DNA of 64,000 nucleotides, taken from assembly GCF_002741015.1 (NCBI RefSeq), contig NZ_CP016616.1, positions 3,381,501 to 3,445,500 on the forward strand. The letters are read 5' to 3'. Both the position numbers and the translations under genes were made by a program. The notes beneath the pieces were generated by a model. That model saw only the letters and a list, made by a program, of their open reading frames with translations, did no database searches and had not been told where the DNA came from. Positions within the stretch are counted from its first letter, which is position 1; each line of letters begins with the position of its first letter. Origin of the DNA: Microvirga ossetica. Its GTDB lineage: Bacteria > Pseudomonadota > Alphaproteobacteria > Rhizobiales > Beijerinckiaceae. Of the stretch, positions 56,826-64,000 are shown piece by piece.

Positions 56826-58132
56826 AGACCGAACACACCATGAGTGCCCGCAGCTCGATCCGCCACCATACGCGGCTTGGGCTGTCCGCCGCTCTCGTCC
56901 TCGTGGCCGGCCTCGGCGGCTGGTCGGCGATCACGGAATTGTCCGGTGCGATCGTCGCGCCCGGCGCCGTCGTGGTCGACAGCCACGTCAAGAAGGTCCA
57001 GCACCCGACCGGCGGCGTCGTCGGCGACATCCTCGCCCGCGACGGCGACCGCGTCCGGTCCGGCGACATCGTGATCCGCCTCGACGAGACGGTGGCGCGG
57101 GCCAATCTGGCCATGGTCTCCAAAAGCCTGGACGAGCTTGCCGCGCGCCAGGGCCGGCTCGAGGCGGAGCGGGACGGAATGGAGCGGGTTTCCTTTCCGC
57201 CTGCCCTGAACGGTCGCCTCGACGAACCGGAGCTTGCCAACCTGATCCGCGGCGAGCGCCATCTCTTCGAGACCCGCCGCGAGGCGAGGGCGGGCCAGAA
57301 GGCGCAGCTCAAGGAGCGTATCGCGCAGTTGCAGGAGCAGATCGACGGCACCAAGCTCCAGGCCTCCGCCAAGGCCGACGAGATCCAGCTGATCCAGGAC
57401 GAGCTGACCGGCGTCGAGCAGCTGTGGAAGAAGAACCTCGTGCCGATCACCCGCGTGACTTCGCTCAAGCGCGAGGAGACGCGGCTGCGGGGCGAACGTG
57501 GGCAGCTGATCTCGACGGTCGCCCAGGCCAAAGGCAAGATCAGCGAGACTGCGCTGCAGATCATCCAGATCGACCAAGATCTGAGAAGCGAAGTCTCGAA
57601 GGAGCTGCGCGAGGTTCAGGGCAAGATCGCGGAGCTGGTGGAGCGCCGGGTCGCGGCCGTGGACCAGCTGAAGCGCATCGACATCCGCGCCCCGCAGAAC
57701 GGCATCGTGCATCAGTCGATCGTCCATACGGTCGGCGGCGTCATCAATGCCGGTGAGCCGCTGATGCTGGTCGTGCCTGAGTCCGACGAGCTCTCGATCG
57801 AGGTGAAGGTCTCGCCGCAGGACATCGACCAGCTGCAGCCGGGGCTCGACGCGGTGCTGCGCCTGTCAGCCTTCAGTCAGCGCACGACGCCCGAGCTGAA
57901 GGGCCGGGTGAGCCTGATCGCGGCCGATCTCGTCACGGATCAGCGCTCGGGCGTCCAGTACTACCCGGTGCGCGTGGCTTTCGCCGAGGGCGAGCGGGAC
58001 CGGCTCGGCGCCCTGAAGCTCGTTCCGGGAATGCCCGTCGAAGGGCTGATCCAGACCGGATACCGCACCGTGTTCTCCTATCTCACGAAGCCGGTCGCGG
58101 ACAACATGGCCAGGGCCTTCCGCGAGGAGTGA
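56822..58132 (+). CDS. T1SS membrane fusion protein (second system)
   Basis: 436 aa HlyD/PrtE-type adaptor: one N-terminal membrane helix (LGLSAALVLVAGLGGWSAIT), half-lipoyl motifs (VKKVQHPTGGVVGDILARDGD; IDIRAPQNGIVHQ), a long coiled coil between them, and a C-terminal PGMPVEGLIQTGYRTVFSYLTKP. Starts at an ATGA overlap with the exporter. A TolC-type partner must be encoded elsewhere. Confidence 0.94.
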   Translation: MKTEHTMSARSSIRHHTRLGLSAALVLVAGLGGWSAITELSGAIVAPGAVVVDSHVKKVQHPTGGVVGDILARDGDRVRSGDIVIRLDETVARANLAMVSKSLDELAARQGRLEAERDGMERVSFPPALNGRLDEPELANLIRGERHLFETRREARAGQKAQLKERIAQLQEQIDGTKLQASAKADEIQLIQDELTGVEQLWKKNLVPITRVTSLKREETRLRGERGQLISTVAQAKGKISETALQIIQIDQDLRSEVSKELREVQGKIAELVERRVAAVDQLKRIDIRAPQNGIVHQSIVHTVGGVINAGEPLMLVVPESDELSIEVKVSPQDIDQLQPGLDAVLRLSAFSQRTTPELKGRVSLIAADLVTDQRSGVQYYPVRVAFAEGERDRLGALKLVPGMPVEGLIQTGYRTVFSYLTKPVADNMARAFREE

Positions 58133-58160
58133 GCCTTCCGCGCAAGGAGTACCGATTCGA

Positions 58161-58192
58161 AGAGCCGGAGCGGCGACGCTTCGGCTCTTTCC
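58161..58192 (+). terminator. Terminator of the peroxidase/T1SS operon
   Basis: 12-bp stem AGAGCCGGAGCG/CGCTTCGGCTCT with one G-T pair, GCGA tetraloop, then a short T-run. Confidence 0.8.
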
Positions 58193-58300
58193 TGTCGGAC
58201 CCTGCGGGGGTTTCGAGGCGACGGGCGGCTTTGAGGTCATACCAGACCTCCGGTTCCGGCATTTGCGATTCTCCCGAGAGTTGCAGTAATCGGGAGGGCT

Positions 58301-59197
58301 ATGGCCCTTCGCGATCTCTTCCTGATGTTCCTGGTCTGCTTTGTCTGGGCGGCGCACACCGTCGTCAGCAAGATCGTCGTGTCGGACCTGGAAATCCCGC
58401 CGCTTTTCTACGCAGCCATCCGGTTCGGGATCGTGGCGGCCCTCGCGATCCCCTGGCTGCTGCCCGCCCCGAGGCCCCGGTGGCGCATCCTTCTGGTCGG
58501 GTTCCTGATGGGCGGCGGCGGCTTTGCCCTGTTCTTCCTCGGGATCAAGACGGCCAGCCCCTCGACGGCCGCCGTCGTGAGCCAGCTCGGGCTCCCGATG
58601 ACCACGCTTCTGTCGGTCTTCATGCTGGGAGAGAGGATCTTCTGGCGGCGCGGTCTCGGGATCGTGCTGACCTTCGTCGGGGGCGTGATCGTGATGTGGG
58701 ACCCGAACAGCGGCTTTCCTCTCTCGCTCGGGCTGATCCTCATCCTTGGGTCGGCCTTCACGGGATCGCTCGCCGCCGTGATGATGAAGCAGATCGGAGG
58801 TGTGCGCCCGCTGCAGTTCCAGGCCTGGATCGGGCTGGCCTCCGTCGTGCCCCTGGCGGCCTTGACGCTGAGCCTCGAGACGGGACAGATCGTCAAGGCG
58901 ACCGAGGCCGGCTGGGCTTTCGTGGCGGCCCTGCTGTTCTCCGCTCTGGTCGTGTCCCTGCTCGCCCACTCGATCTATTACGGCCTCATCGGCAAGTATC
59001 CGGCCAACCTGATCGCCCCTCTCACCATCATGAATCCCCTGCTGACCGTCGTTCTCGGCATTCTGGTGACCGGGGATCAGTTCGACGGCCGGATGGCTCT
59101 CGGCACGAGCATCGCCTTGTGCGGGGTCCTGATCATCGCGCTCAGGCGAAACCACGTCATGCCGCTGGCGGCGCTCGTCTGGGACCGGTTTCGCTAA
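58301..59197 (+). CDS. EamA/DMT-family exporter
   Basis: 298 aa, ten predicted transmembrane helices in two EamA halves (first half FVWAAHTVVSKIVV..., second half LILGSAFTGSLAAVMMKQIGG). Inner-membrane drug/metabolite exporter; substrate unknown. GGGAGGG immediately upstream of the ATG. Confidence 0.9.
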   Translation: MALRDLFLMFLVCFVWAAHTVVSKIVVSDLEIPPLFYAAIRFGIVAALAIPWLLPAPRPRWRILLVGFLMGGGGFALFFLGIKTASPSTAAVVSQLGLPMTTLLSVFMLGERIFWRRGLGIVLTFVGGVIVMWDPNSGFPLSLGLILILGSAFTGSLAAVMMKQIGGVRPLQFQAWIGLASVVPLAALTLSLETGQIVKATEAGWAFVAALLFSALVVSLLAHSIYYGLIGKYPANLIAPLTIMNPLLTVVLGILVTGDQFDGRMALGTSIALCGVLIIALRRNHVMPLAALVWDRFR

Positions 59198-59218
59198 CGA
59201 CGACCTTCCGGAGAAACA

Positions 59219-59250
59219 GGAATGGCCGCGCAGCAAGGCGCGGCCATTCC
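59219..59250. terminator. Bidirectional hairpin between convergent genes
   Basis: Perfect 13-bp stem GGAATGGCCGCGC/GCGCGGCCATTCC, 6-nt loop, A/T-rich flanks, located between the EamA and DoxX stops. Confidence 0.7.
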
Positions 59251-59266
59251 AAACTCTTGCGTTGCG

Positions 59267-59704
59267 TTATCCGACCCGGGGGCGGAGCGAGACGGCAGGC
59301 TGCGTGGACAGCGTGACGGGCTTCAAAGCCCAAGCGCCGTCGCCGATCAGAACATGCGCCAGAGCTGCGACCGCCAGGAACGCCGGGTATTCCCAACCGC
59401 CATTCGGAGCGTTGAACAGCCAGCCGTTGGGGGCGTGCACGAGGACGGCGCCCAGCAGGACTGGCAGCAGCGCGACGGATACGGCGCGGCCATAGACCCC
59501 CAGCAGGATGGCGATGCCGCCGATCAGCTCGGCCAGAATGATCGGCCAGGCGAGAAAGGCGGGAAAGCCGGTTTGCGTCAGGAAGCCTGCGAAACCGGGA
59601 ACGGTGAACACGGCGATCTTCAGATAAGCGTGGGCGATGAACATGACGCCCAGAGCCGCACGGATGGCGAAGGCGCCGTAAGGAGCAAGACGGGTGTCGA
59701 TCAT
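59267..59704 (-). CDS. DoxX-family membrane protein
   Basis: 145 aa with four membrane helices (AIRAALGVMFIAHAYLKIAVF, FLAWPIILAELIGGIAILLG, VALLPVLLGAVLVHAP, FLAVAALAHVLIGDG). DoxX-like proteins are quinol-oxidase or redox-related; the exact role is unknown. Good GGAG site before the ATG at 59704. Confidence 0.88.
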   Translation of the reverse strand: MIDTRLAPYGAFAIRAALGVMFIAHAYLKIAVFTVPGFAGFLTQTGFPAFLAWPIILAELIGGIAILLGVYGRAVSVALLPVLLGAVLVHAPNGWLFNAPNGGWEYPAFLAVAALAHVLIGDGAWALKPVTLSTQPAVSLRPRVG

Positions 59705-59794
59705 GGTTTTGTCTCCAGGACCCCTGTGGTCCGCATGGCGAGAACCTGATCTTTTCCATTGTGCAATTCAATATCGATGATCGCATCTATTTAA

Positions 59795-59808
59795 TTGCAT
59801 TAATGCAA
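59795..59808. promoter_or_regulatory. Operator candidate upstream of the DoxX gene
   Basis: TTGCATTAATGCAA, a perfect 14-bp palindrome in an AT-rich stretch between the MFS stop and the DoxX start. Confidence 0.5.
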
Positions 59809-59810
59809 AT

Positions 59811-61424
59811 TCAGGCATCTCGTCGCGGAGCGAGAGCCAGGAAATGCTGGACGGCAGGCGCGTCATCGCCCTGGTGGAAACGCCGGGTCTCGGCCTGGAT
59901 ATCCGCATCCGCCTTCGAGACGCGCCGGTGCTGGCGCAGGTGTTCGGCCCAGGATTCGACGAAGAACCATTCGACGATGTGTTCGGGATCCGCCGCATCC
60001 TCCGACACGCCCCAGGCATAGGCGCCATCCCGCCGCCGTTCCTCCGAGAGACGTTTGAGGAGCGCGAGGAAGGTTTCACGGTCCGCCTGCCGGATCTGGT
60101 AGGTCACCATCACCATGACCGGCCCGCGATCATGCGCCACCGGCTCGGACACGGCCGGTTCGGGCCAGTGCATCGACGGCGTCAGATCGCCTTCCCCGCT
60201 CGGCAAGGGCGCCCGGCGGGCCAGAACGCCGACGACGGCCAGGCCGAGACCGGCGAAGATCAGGGTCATATCCACCCCGATTCCCTGAGCGAGCAGACCC
60301 CAGCCCAAGCTGCCGGCCGCCATCGCGCCGTTGAACGCCGTCAGGTAAATTGCTAGGCCACGGCCCCGGATCCAGTTCGGCAGGATCGCCTGCATGGTGC
60401 TGTTGAGGGTTGTCAGCATGGCGATCCAGGCGATCCCGAGCGCGAAGGTCGACGCGATGCCGATGACGGCCGAGTCCGTGAGCGCGAGCAGGGCCGTCGA
60501 TGCGGCGGTCAGAAGCGTCGCGGCGAGCACCAGGCCGTCCTGCCCGAGCCGGGCTCGGACACGCGGCATCAGGATCGCGCCAGCGATGGCGCCGGCGCCG
60601 ACGCTGCCGAGCATGAGGCCGTAAAAGCCCGGCCCGCCGCCGATCTCCTGCCGGGCCACGATGGGCAGGAGCGCCCAGACGGCGCTGGCGAAGGCGAAGA
60701 ACATGACGGCCCGCCAGAGGATTCGGTGAAGATCGCTGCTGGCGCGGGCATAGCGCAGACCGGCGCGGAGCGCTCCCCCGAATTGCTCGCGCAGGCCGTC
60801 ATCGGCATCGGCTGCGCGGCGCCACCACAGGAGGGCAAAGCTCACGACGACATAGGTGAGAACGTCGATGCCGTAGACGGCCGCAGCACCGAGAGCTGCG
60901 AGCAGGAAGCCTCCCAGGGCCGGCCCGATGGAGCGGGCGATGTTGATGCCCAGGGAATTGAGCGCGATGGCCCCCTTCAGGTCGGATCGCGGAACGAGTT
61001 CCGGCGTGATCGCCTGCCATGCCGGAGTCGCCAGTGCGGCGCCGACGCCGCCGAGGAAAGTGAGGAGGACGAGGTTCTCGATGGAGATGTCGCCTGTCCA
61101 GATGAGAAGGGCGAGGAGCGAGCTCACGCAGCCGAGCGCGATCTGAATGCCGATGAGATACCGGCGGCGGTCGAGGATGTCTGACAGAACGCCGGCAGGA
61201 ATTGCCAGAAGGAAGATTGGCAATGTGCCAGCAACCTGAATCATGGCCACGGCCGCCGGCGACGTCGAGATCTCGGTTGCGATCCAGGCCGAGGCCACAT
61301 CGCGCATGAAGGTGCCGATGTTGCCGAGAACGGTCGCGGCCCAGAGCACCGCGAACAGGCGGTGGTGGAGCGGCGTGAAGGTACCGGATGGGGGAGGCGA
61401 AGCCCTGTCGGCCGCATCGCTCAT
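59811..61424 (-). CDS. MFS transporter with C-terminal ABM-like domain
   Basis: 537 aa from the ATG at 61424 (GAGGGG upstream). About 400 residues form a 12-helix EntS-like MFS_3 exporter (LFAVLWAATVLGNIGTFMRDVASAWIA; GVLSDILDRRRYLIG). The last 110 residues are soluble (VMVMVTYQIRQADRETFLALL..VVESWAEHLRQHRRV), an ABM-type ferredoxin-like fold known in this MFS group. It starts 10 nt after the amidohydrolase stop, so the two are co-transcribed. Confidence 0.88.
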   Translation of the reverse strand: MSDAADRASPPPSGTFTPLHHRLFAVLWAATVLGNIGTFMRDVASAWIATEISTSPAAVAMIQVAGTLPIFLLAIPAGVLSDILDRRRYLIGIQIALGCVSSLLALLIWTGDISIENLVLLTFLGGVGAALATPAWQAITPELVPRSDLKGAIALNSLGINIARSIGPALGGFLLAALGAAAVYGIDVLTYVVVSFALLWWRRAADADDGLREQFGGALRAGLRYARASSDLHRILWRAVMFFAFASAVWALLPIVARQEIGGGPGFYGLMLGSVGAGAIAGAILMPRVRARLGQDGLVLAATLLTAASTALLALTDSAVIGIASTFALGIAWIAMLTTLNSTMQAILPNWIRGRGLAIYLTAFNGAMAAGSLGWGLLAQGIGVDMTLIFAGLGLAVVGVLARRAPLPSGEGDLTPSMHWPEPAVSEPVAHDRGPVMVMVTYQIRQADRETFLALLKRLSEERRRDGAYAWGVSEDAADPEHIVEWFFVESWAEHLRQHRRVSKADADIQAETRRFHQGDDAPAVQHFLALAPRRDA

Positions 61425-61434
61425 GATGATCCCC

Positions 61435-63399
61435 TCAGAAGGCCCAGCAGGAGCAGCCGAGCGCGCCCCAGAAGCTGCGCGCATCCGATGCCGGCGCGCT
61501 CCCGCCCCAGGCGCTTGCATGGGCATGACCGTGCACGCCGCAGGAGCTGGCGCAGCCGCAGGCATCGGCCGCGAAAGCGTATTTGCGCTCGGCATTCAGA
61601 TCCGCGCGCTGCCGATAGCCGCCGAAGCTGCGCACCGGCGACCAGTCCGGCATGGGCGGGGGCAGGCGCGGCGCGAGATCCTTGAACGCGCCATCGCCAT
61701 GCACGGGCTTGCCGCCGAGCAGCGTGAGAACCGAGGTAATCTCCTGGATCCGGTCTTCGGGAACGGAAAAGTAGTCGTCGGAGAGGACGGCGAGATCGGC
61801 GAATTGTCCTTCCTTGATCTGGCCCTTCTTGCCTTCTTCCGTCGAGAACCAGGTGTTCGCCTCGGTCCACAGGCGCAGGGCGCTCTCGCGGTCGAGCCGG
61901 TTGGCGGCCGGATAGAGCGTCAATCCGCCCATGGTCTTGCTGGTGACGAGCCAGGAGAGCGAGACCCAGGGGTTGTAGGAGGCGACGCGGGTCGCATCGG
62001 TTCCGGCACCCACCGGCACGCCGGCCTCCAGCATGCGCCGGACCGGAGGCGTGTGCTCGGCCGCGCGGCTGCCGTAGCGGGTGACGAAATCCTCGCCCTG
62101 ATAGGCCATGCGGTGCTGCACGGCGATGCCGCCGCCGAGCGCCGCGATGCGGTCGATGTTGCGCTCGTCGATGGTCTCCGCATGGTCGATGAACCAGTGC
62201 AGACCGTCGAACGGCACGTCCCGGTTCACCGTCTCGAACACGTCGAGGGCGCGGGTGATGGTCTCGTTGTAGGTCGCATGCAGCCGCCACGGCCAGCGGT
62301 TCTCGGCGAGCAGGCGCACGACGGGCTCGAGGTCGCCCTCCATGGAGGGCGGCATCTCAGGCCGTTCGACCTTGAAGTCCTCGAAGTCCGCTGCACTGTA
62401 GACCAGCATCTCGCCGGCGCCGTTGTGGCGGTAGAGCTCGTCGCCCTGGCCCGGCTTGACCTGCTTCGCCCAGGTCTCGAAGTCCTTCATCTCCTCCTTC
62501 GGCTTCTGGGTGAACAGGTTGTAGGCGAGCCGCACCGTCAGATGTCCTTCGCGATGCAACTCCTCAATGATCGCGTAATCGTCCGGATAATTCTGAAACC
62601 CACCGCCGGCATCGATCACGCCGGTCACGCCGAGCCGGTTGACCTCGCGCATGAAGTGGCGCGACGAGTTCTTCTGATATTCGGGCGGAAGCTTGGGGCC
62701 TTTCGCCAGGGTCGCGTAGAGGATCGTCGCATTGGGCCGGGCGACGAGCAGGCCGGTGGGATTGCCCAGCGCGTCGCGCTGGATCTCGCCGCCGGGTGGG
62801 TTCGGCGTATCCTTCTTGTAGCCGACCGCGCGCAGGGCAGCGCCGTTCAAAAGCGCCCGGTCGTAGAGATGCAGGATGAAGACGGGTGTGTCAGGCGCAA
62901 TCGCGTTGATCTCGTCGAGGGACGGCAGGCGCTTCTCGGCGAACTGGTGCTCCGTGAAGCCGCCGACCACGCGCACCCATTGCGGCGCGGGCGTGCGGTC
63001 GACCTGCTCTTTCAGCATGCGCATGGCATCGGCGAGCGAGCGCACGCCGTCCCAGCGCAGCTCCATGTTGTAGTTGAGCCCGCCGCGGATGATGTGCATG
63101 TGGCTGTCGATCAGGCCCGGGATGGCGCGCCGCCCTTCCAGATCGATGCGGCGGGTCTCCGGTCCTGCAAGCTGCATGACCTCATGATCGCTGCCGATGG
63201 CAGTGAAGCGCCCGTCGCGGATGGCGACGGCCGAGGCATCGGGCTGCTGCCGATTGAGGGTCGCAATCTTGCCGTTGAAGAGAATCAGATCCGCCGGTTC
63301 ATTCATTGCTTGTGCCTTCGGATAATCGGGAAGGGCGAGGCCGCTCGCCAAGGCGCCGAGCCCGCCGACGACGCTGCGGCGGTCAGGTGTGCTCGCCAT
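61435..63399 (-). CDS. YtcJ-like amidohydrolase (amidohydrolase_3)
   Basis: 654 aa from the ATG at 63399 (AGGAG upstream). The N-terminus TPDRRSVVGGLGALASG resembles a Tat-type leader. TIM-barrel hydrolase with metal-binding HMH in GLIDSHMHIIRGG, later His residues (WFIDHAET) and Asp in GAGTDATR. Substrate unknown; family members hydrolyse amides such as formamides. The C-terminal 45 residues are unusual: Cys/His-rich with CGCASSC, HGHAHA and CSC. In an operon with the MFS exporter. Confidence 0.87.
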   Translation of the reverse strand: MASTPDRRSVVGGLGALASGLALPDYPKAQAMNEPADLILFNGKIATLNRQQPDASAVAIRDGRFTAIGSDHEVMQLAGPETRRIDLEGRRAIPGLIDSHMHIIRGGLNYNMELRWDGVRSLADAMRMLKEQVDRTPAPQWVRVVGGFTEHQFAEKRLPSLDEINAIAPDTPVFILHLYDRALLNGAALRAVGYKKDTPNPPGGEIQRDALGNPTGLLVARPNATILYATLAKGPKLPPEYQKNSSRHFMREVNRLGVTGVIDAGGGFQNYPDDYAIIEELHREGHLTVRLAYNLFTQKPKEEMKDFETWAKQVKPGQGDELYRHNGAGEMLVYSAADFEDFKVERPEMPPSMEGDLEPVVRLLAENRWPWRLHATYNETITRALDVFETVNRDVPFDGLHWFIDHAETIDERNIDRIAALGGGIAVQHRMAYQGEDFVTRYGSRAAEHTPPVRRMLEAGVPVGAGTDATRVASYNPWVSLSWLVTSKTMGGLTLYPAANRLDRESALRLWTEANTWFSTEEGKKGQIKEGQFADLAVLSDDYFSVPEDRIQEITSVLTLLGGKPVHGDGAFKDLAPRLPPPMPDWSPVRSFGGYRQRADLNAERKYAFAADACGCASSCGVHGHAHASAWGGSAPASDARSFWGALGCSCWAF

Positions 63400-63463
63400 G
63401 GTCGGTCTCCTGAAAGTCGGGCCATAAATCGCGGACAATTCATCATGGAATGCCAGCGCTTTT

Positions 63464-63486
63464 TCCCTCCCCCTTGTGGGGAGGGA
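63464..63486. repeat. CT/GA hairpin next to the palindromic repeat element
   Basis: 9-bp stem TCCCTCCCC/GGGGAGGGA around a 5-nt loop; intergenic. Confidence 0.6.
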
Positions 63487-63546
63487 TCAAAGGGGGGGTG
63501 TTGGCGCCAGACCTTCATAGGCTATCGCTCACACCCCCACCTCCAA

Positions 63547-63631
63547 CTCCTCCCCAGCGCAAGTCGGATGTTTCCGACTTGCAAAAGACCAAAGACAAGT
63601 CTCGGGCAAGCCCGAGACTTGTGGGGAGGAG
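63547..63631. repeat. Nested palindromic intergenic element
   Basis: Outer 10-bp inverted repeat CTCCTCCCCA/TGGGGAGGAG encloses two hairpins: CAAGTCGGA/TCCGACTTG (63560-63581) and CAAGTCTCGGGC/GCCCGAGACTTG (63596-63621). It looks like a REP/MITE-type element that can fold into a three-way junction. Confidence 0.7.
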
Positions 63632-63701
63632 GGCTTCCGTCGCGTTCCGAGGCAACGCTTTGAGGAGCCATTGCGGATTTGGACGACTACCGAACCGGGG
63701 C

Positions 63702-64000
63702 TCACTCGGCCGCCTGTGCGTGTCCGCCTTCGCTGGCGCCGAACATGGTCTTGGCATAGATGATGCCGAGGCCGTAGGCGCCGCCGTATTTCTTGGCGAT
63801 GCCGGTGGTGAGATCGTAGGTCTCGGAGCGGGCCCAGTCGCGCTGGAGTTCGAGCAGATACTGCAGCGATGTCATCGGGCGAGCGCCGGCCTGGATCATC
63901 CGTTCGACAGCCCGCTCGTGCGCTTCCGTCGAGACGTCGCCGCAGGCATCGGTGACGACGTAGACCTCGAAACCCTGATCGAGAGCCGACAGCGCCGGGC
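63702..64000 (-). CDS. Isochorismatase-family hydrolase, 5' end beyond window
   Basis: C-terminal 98 codons only; the frame stays open to the window edge. The visible part reads ALSALDQGFEVYVVTDACGD, then STEAHERAVERMIQAGARP, typical of YcaC-like cysteine hydrolases (the VTDACGD strand and the loop after the catalytic Cys region). The catalytic Asp-Lys-Cys residues lie upstream, outside the window. Substrate unknown. Confidence 0.8.
   Translation of the reverse strand, partial: PALSALDQGFEVYVVTDACGDVSTEAHERAVERMIQAGARPMTSLQYLLELQRDWARSETYDLTTGIAKKYGGAYGLGIIYAKTMFGASEGGHAQAAE

Noticed and set aside
61243..63663. 806-codon plus-strand frame opposite the amidohydrolase and MFS genes
   Set aside because: Both minus-strand genes have family motifs and ribosome sites; the plus frame spans two genes and has none.

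Overview
ORGANISM. High-GC DNA with alphaproteobacterial gene content: NarL-type two-component genes, DUF1236 proteins, an ECF sigma/anti-sigma pair preceded by an EcfG-like promoter (GGAAT-N17-CGTT), altronate-dehydratase and TRAP remnants, and type I secretion (T1SS) loci next to surface-polysaccharide genes. The best guess is Hyphomicrobiales, perhaps Methylobacteriaceae (Microvirga-like). This is inferred from gene families, not from a marker gene. No rRNA, tRNA, CRISPR array, IS element or prophage was seen. LAYOUT. (1) 0.1-22.9 kb is a surface glycan and RTX-secretion island. It holds galE, two GT2-like/GT4 glycosyltransferase pairs in opposite orientation (1.4-4.5 kb on minus, 14.1-17.4 kb on plus), a further GT4, a small YPDV/EGR-repeat protein, an operon of RTX protein + 664-aa unknown + T1SS ABC + membrane fusion protein, the dTDP-L-rhamnose set rfbC-rfbB-rfbD-rfbA, and a serralysin-like RTX metalloprotease. 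(2) 23-26.8 kb has a long non-coding stretch and a decayed sugar-acid locus: a GntR/FCD regulator, an in-frame DctP-DctM fusion left by a TRAP-operon deletion, and a UxaA-family dehydratase. (3) 26.9-31.3 kb has stress and redox genes: 1-Cys peroxiredoxin, ETHE1-like MBL protein, DUF2270, universal stress protein, SPW-repeat protein and ABM-like protein. (4) 31.4-36.4 kb is a complete branched-chain 2-oxoacid dehydrogenase operon (E1a, E1b, E2, E3). (5) 36.4-41.0 kb has a secreted subtilase with an Asn/Gly tract, then DUF1236, ECF sigma, anti-sigma and a second DUF1236 gene. (6) 41.1-46.4 kb has a NarL-like regulator with a degenerate receiver, an RraA-like/HpcH aldolase pair, and a NarX-type kinase with two response regulators. 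(7) 46.8-58.1 kb is a second T1SS locus: a 2704-aa haem peroxidase with RTX repeats, an intercistronic hairpin, ABC exporter and membrane fusion protein. (8) 58.3-64 kb has an EamA exporter, DoxX, an amidohydrolase/MFS operon, a palindromic intergenic repeat and an isochorismatase-type hydrolase cut by the window edge. HOW IT WORKS TOGETHER. The first 23 kb looks like one module making nucleotide sugars (UDP-Gal, dTDP-Rha), transferring them with several glycosyltransferases, and exporting an RTX protein to the same surface. A 15-bp motif (TCAC-N7-TCAC) occurs twice before the RTX gene and once before rfbC, suggesting shared control. The 664-aa gene, coupled to the RTX gene and lacking a clear family, is the best candidate for an undescribed component. 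The second T1SS locus exports its own giant peroxidase.
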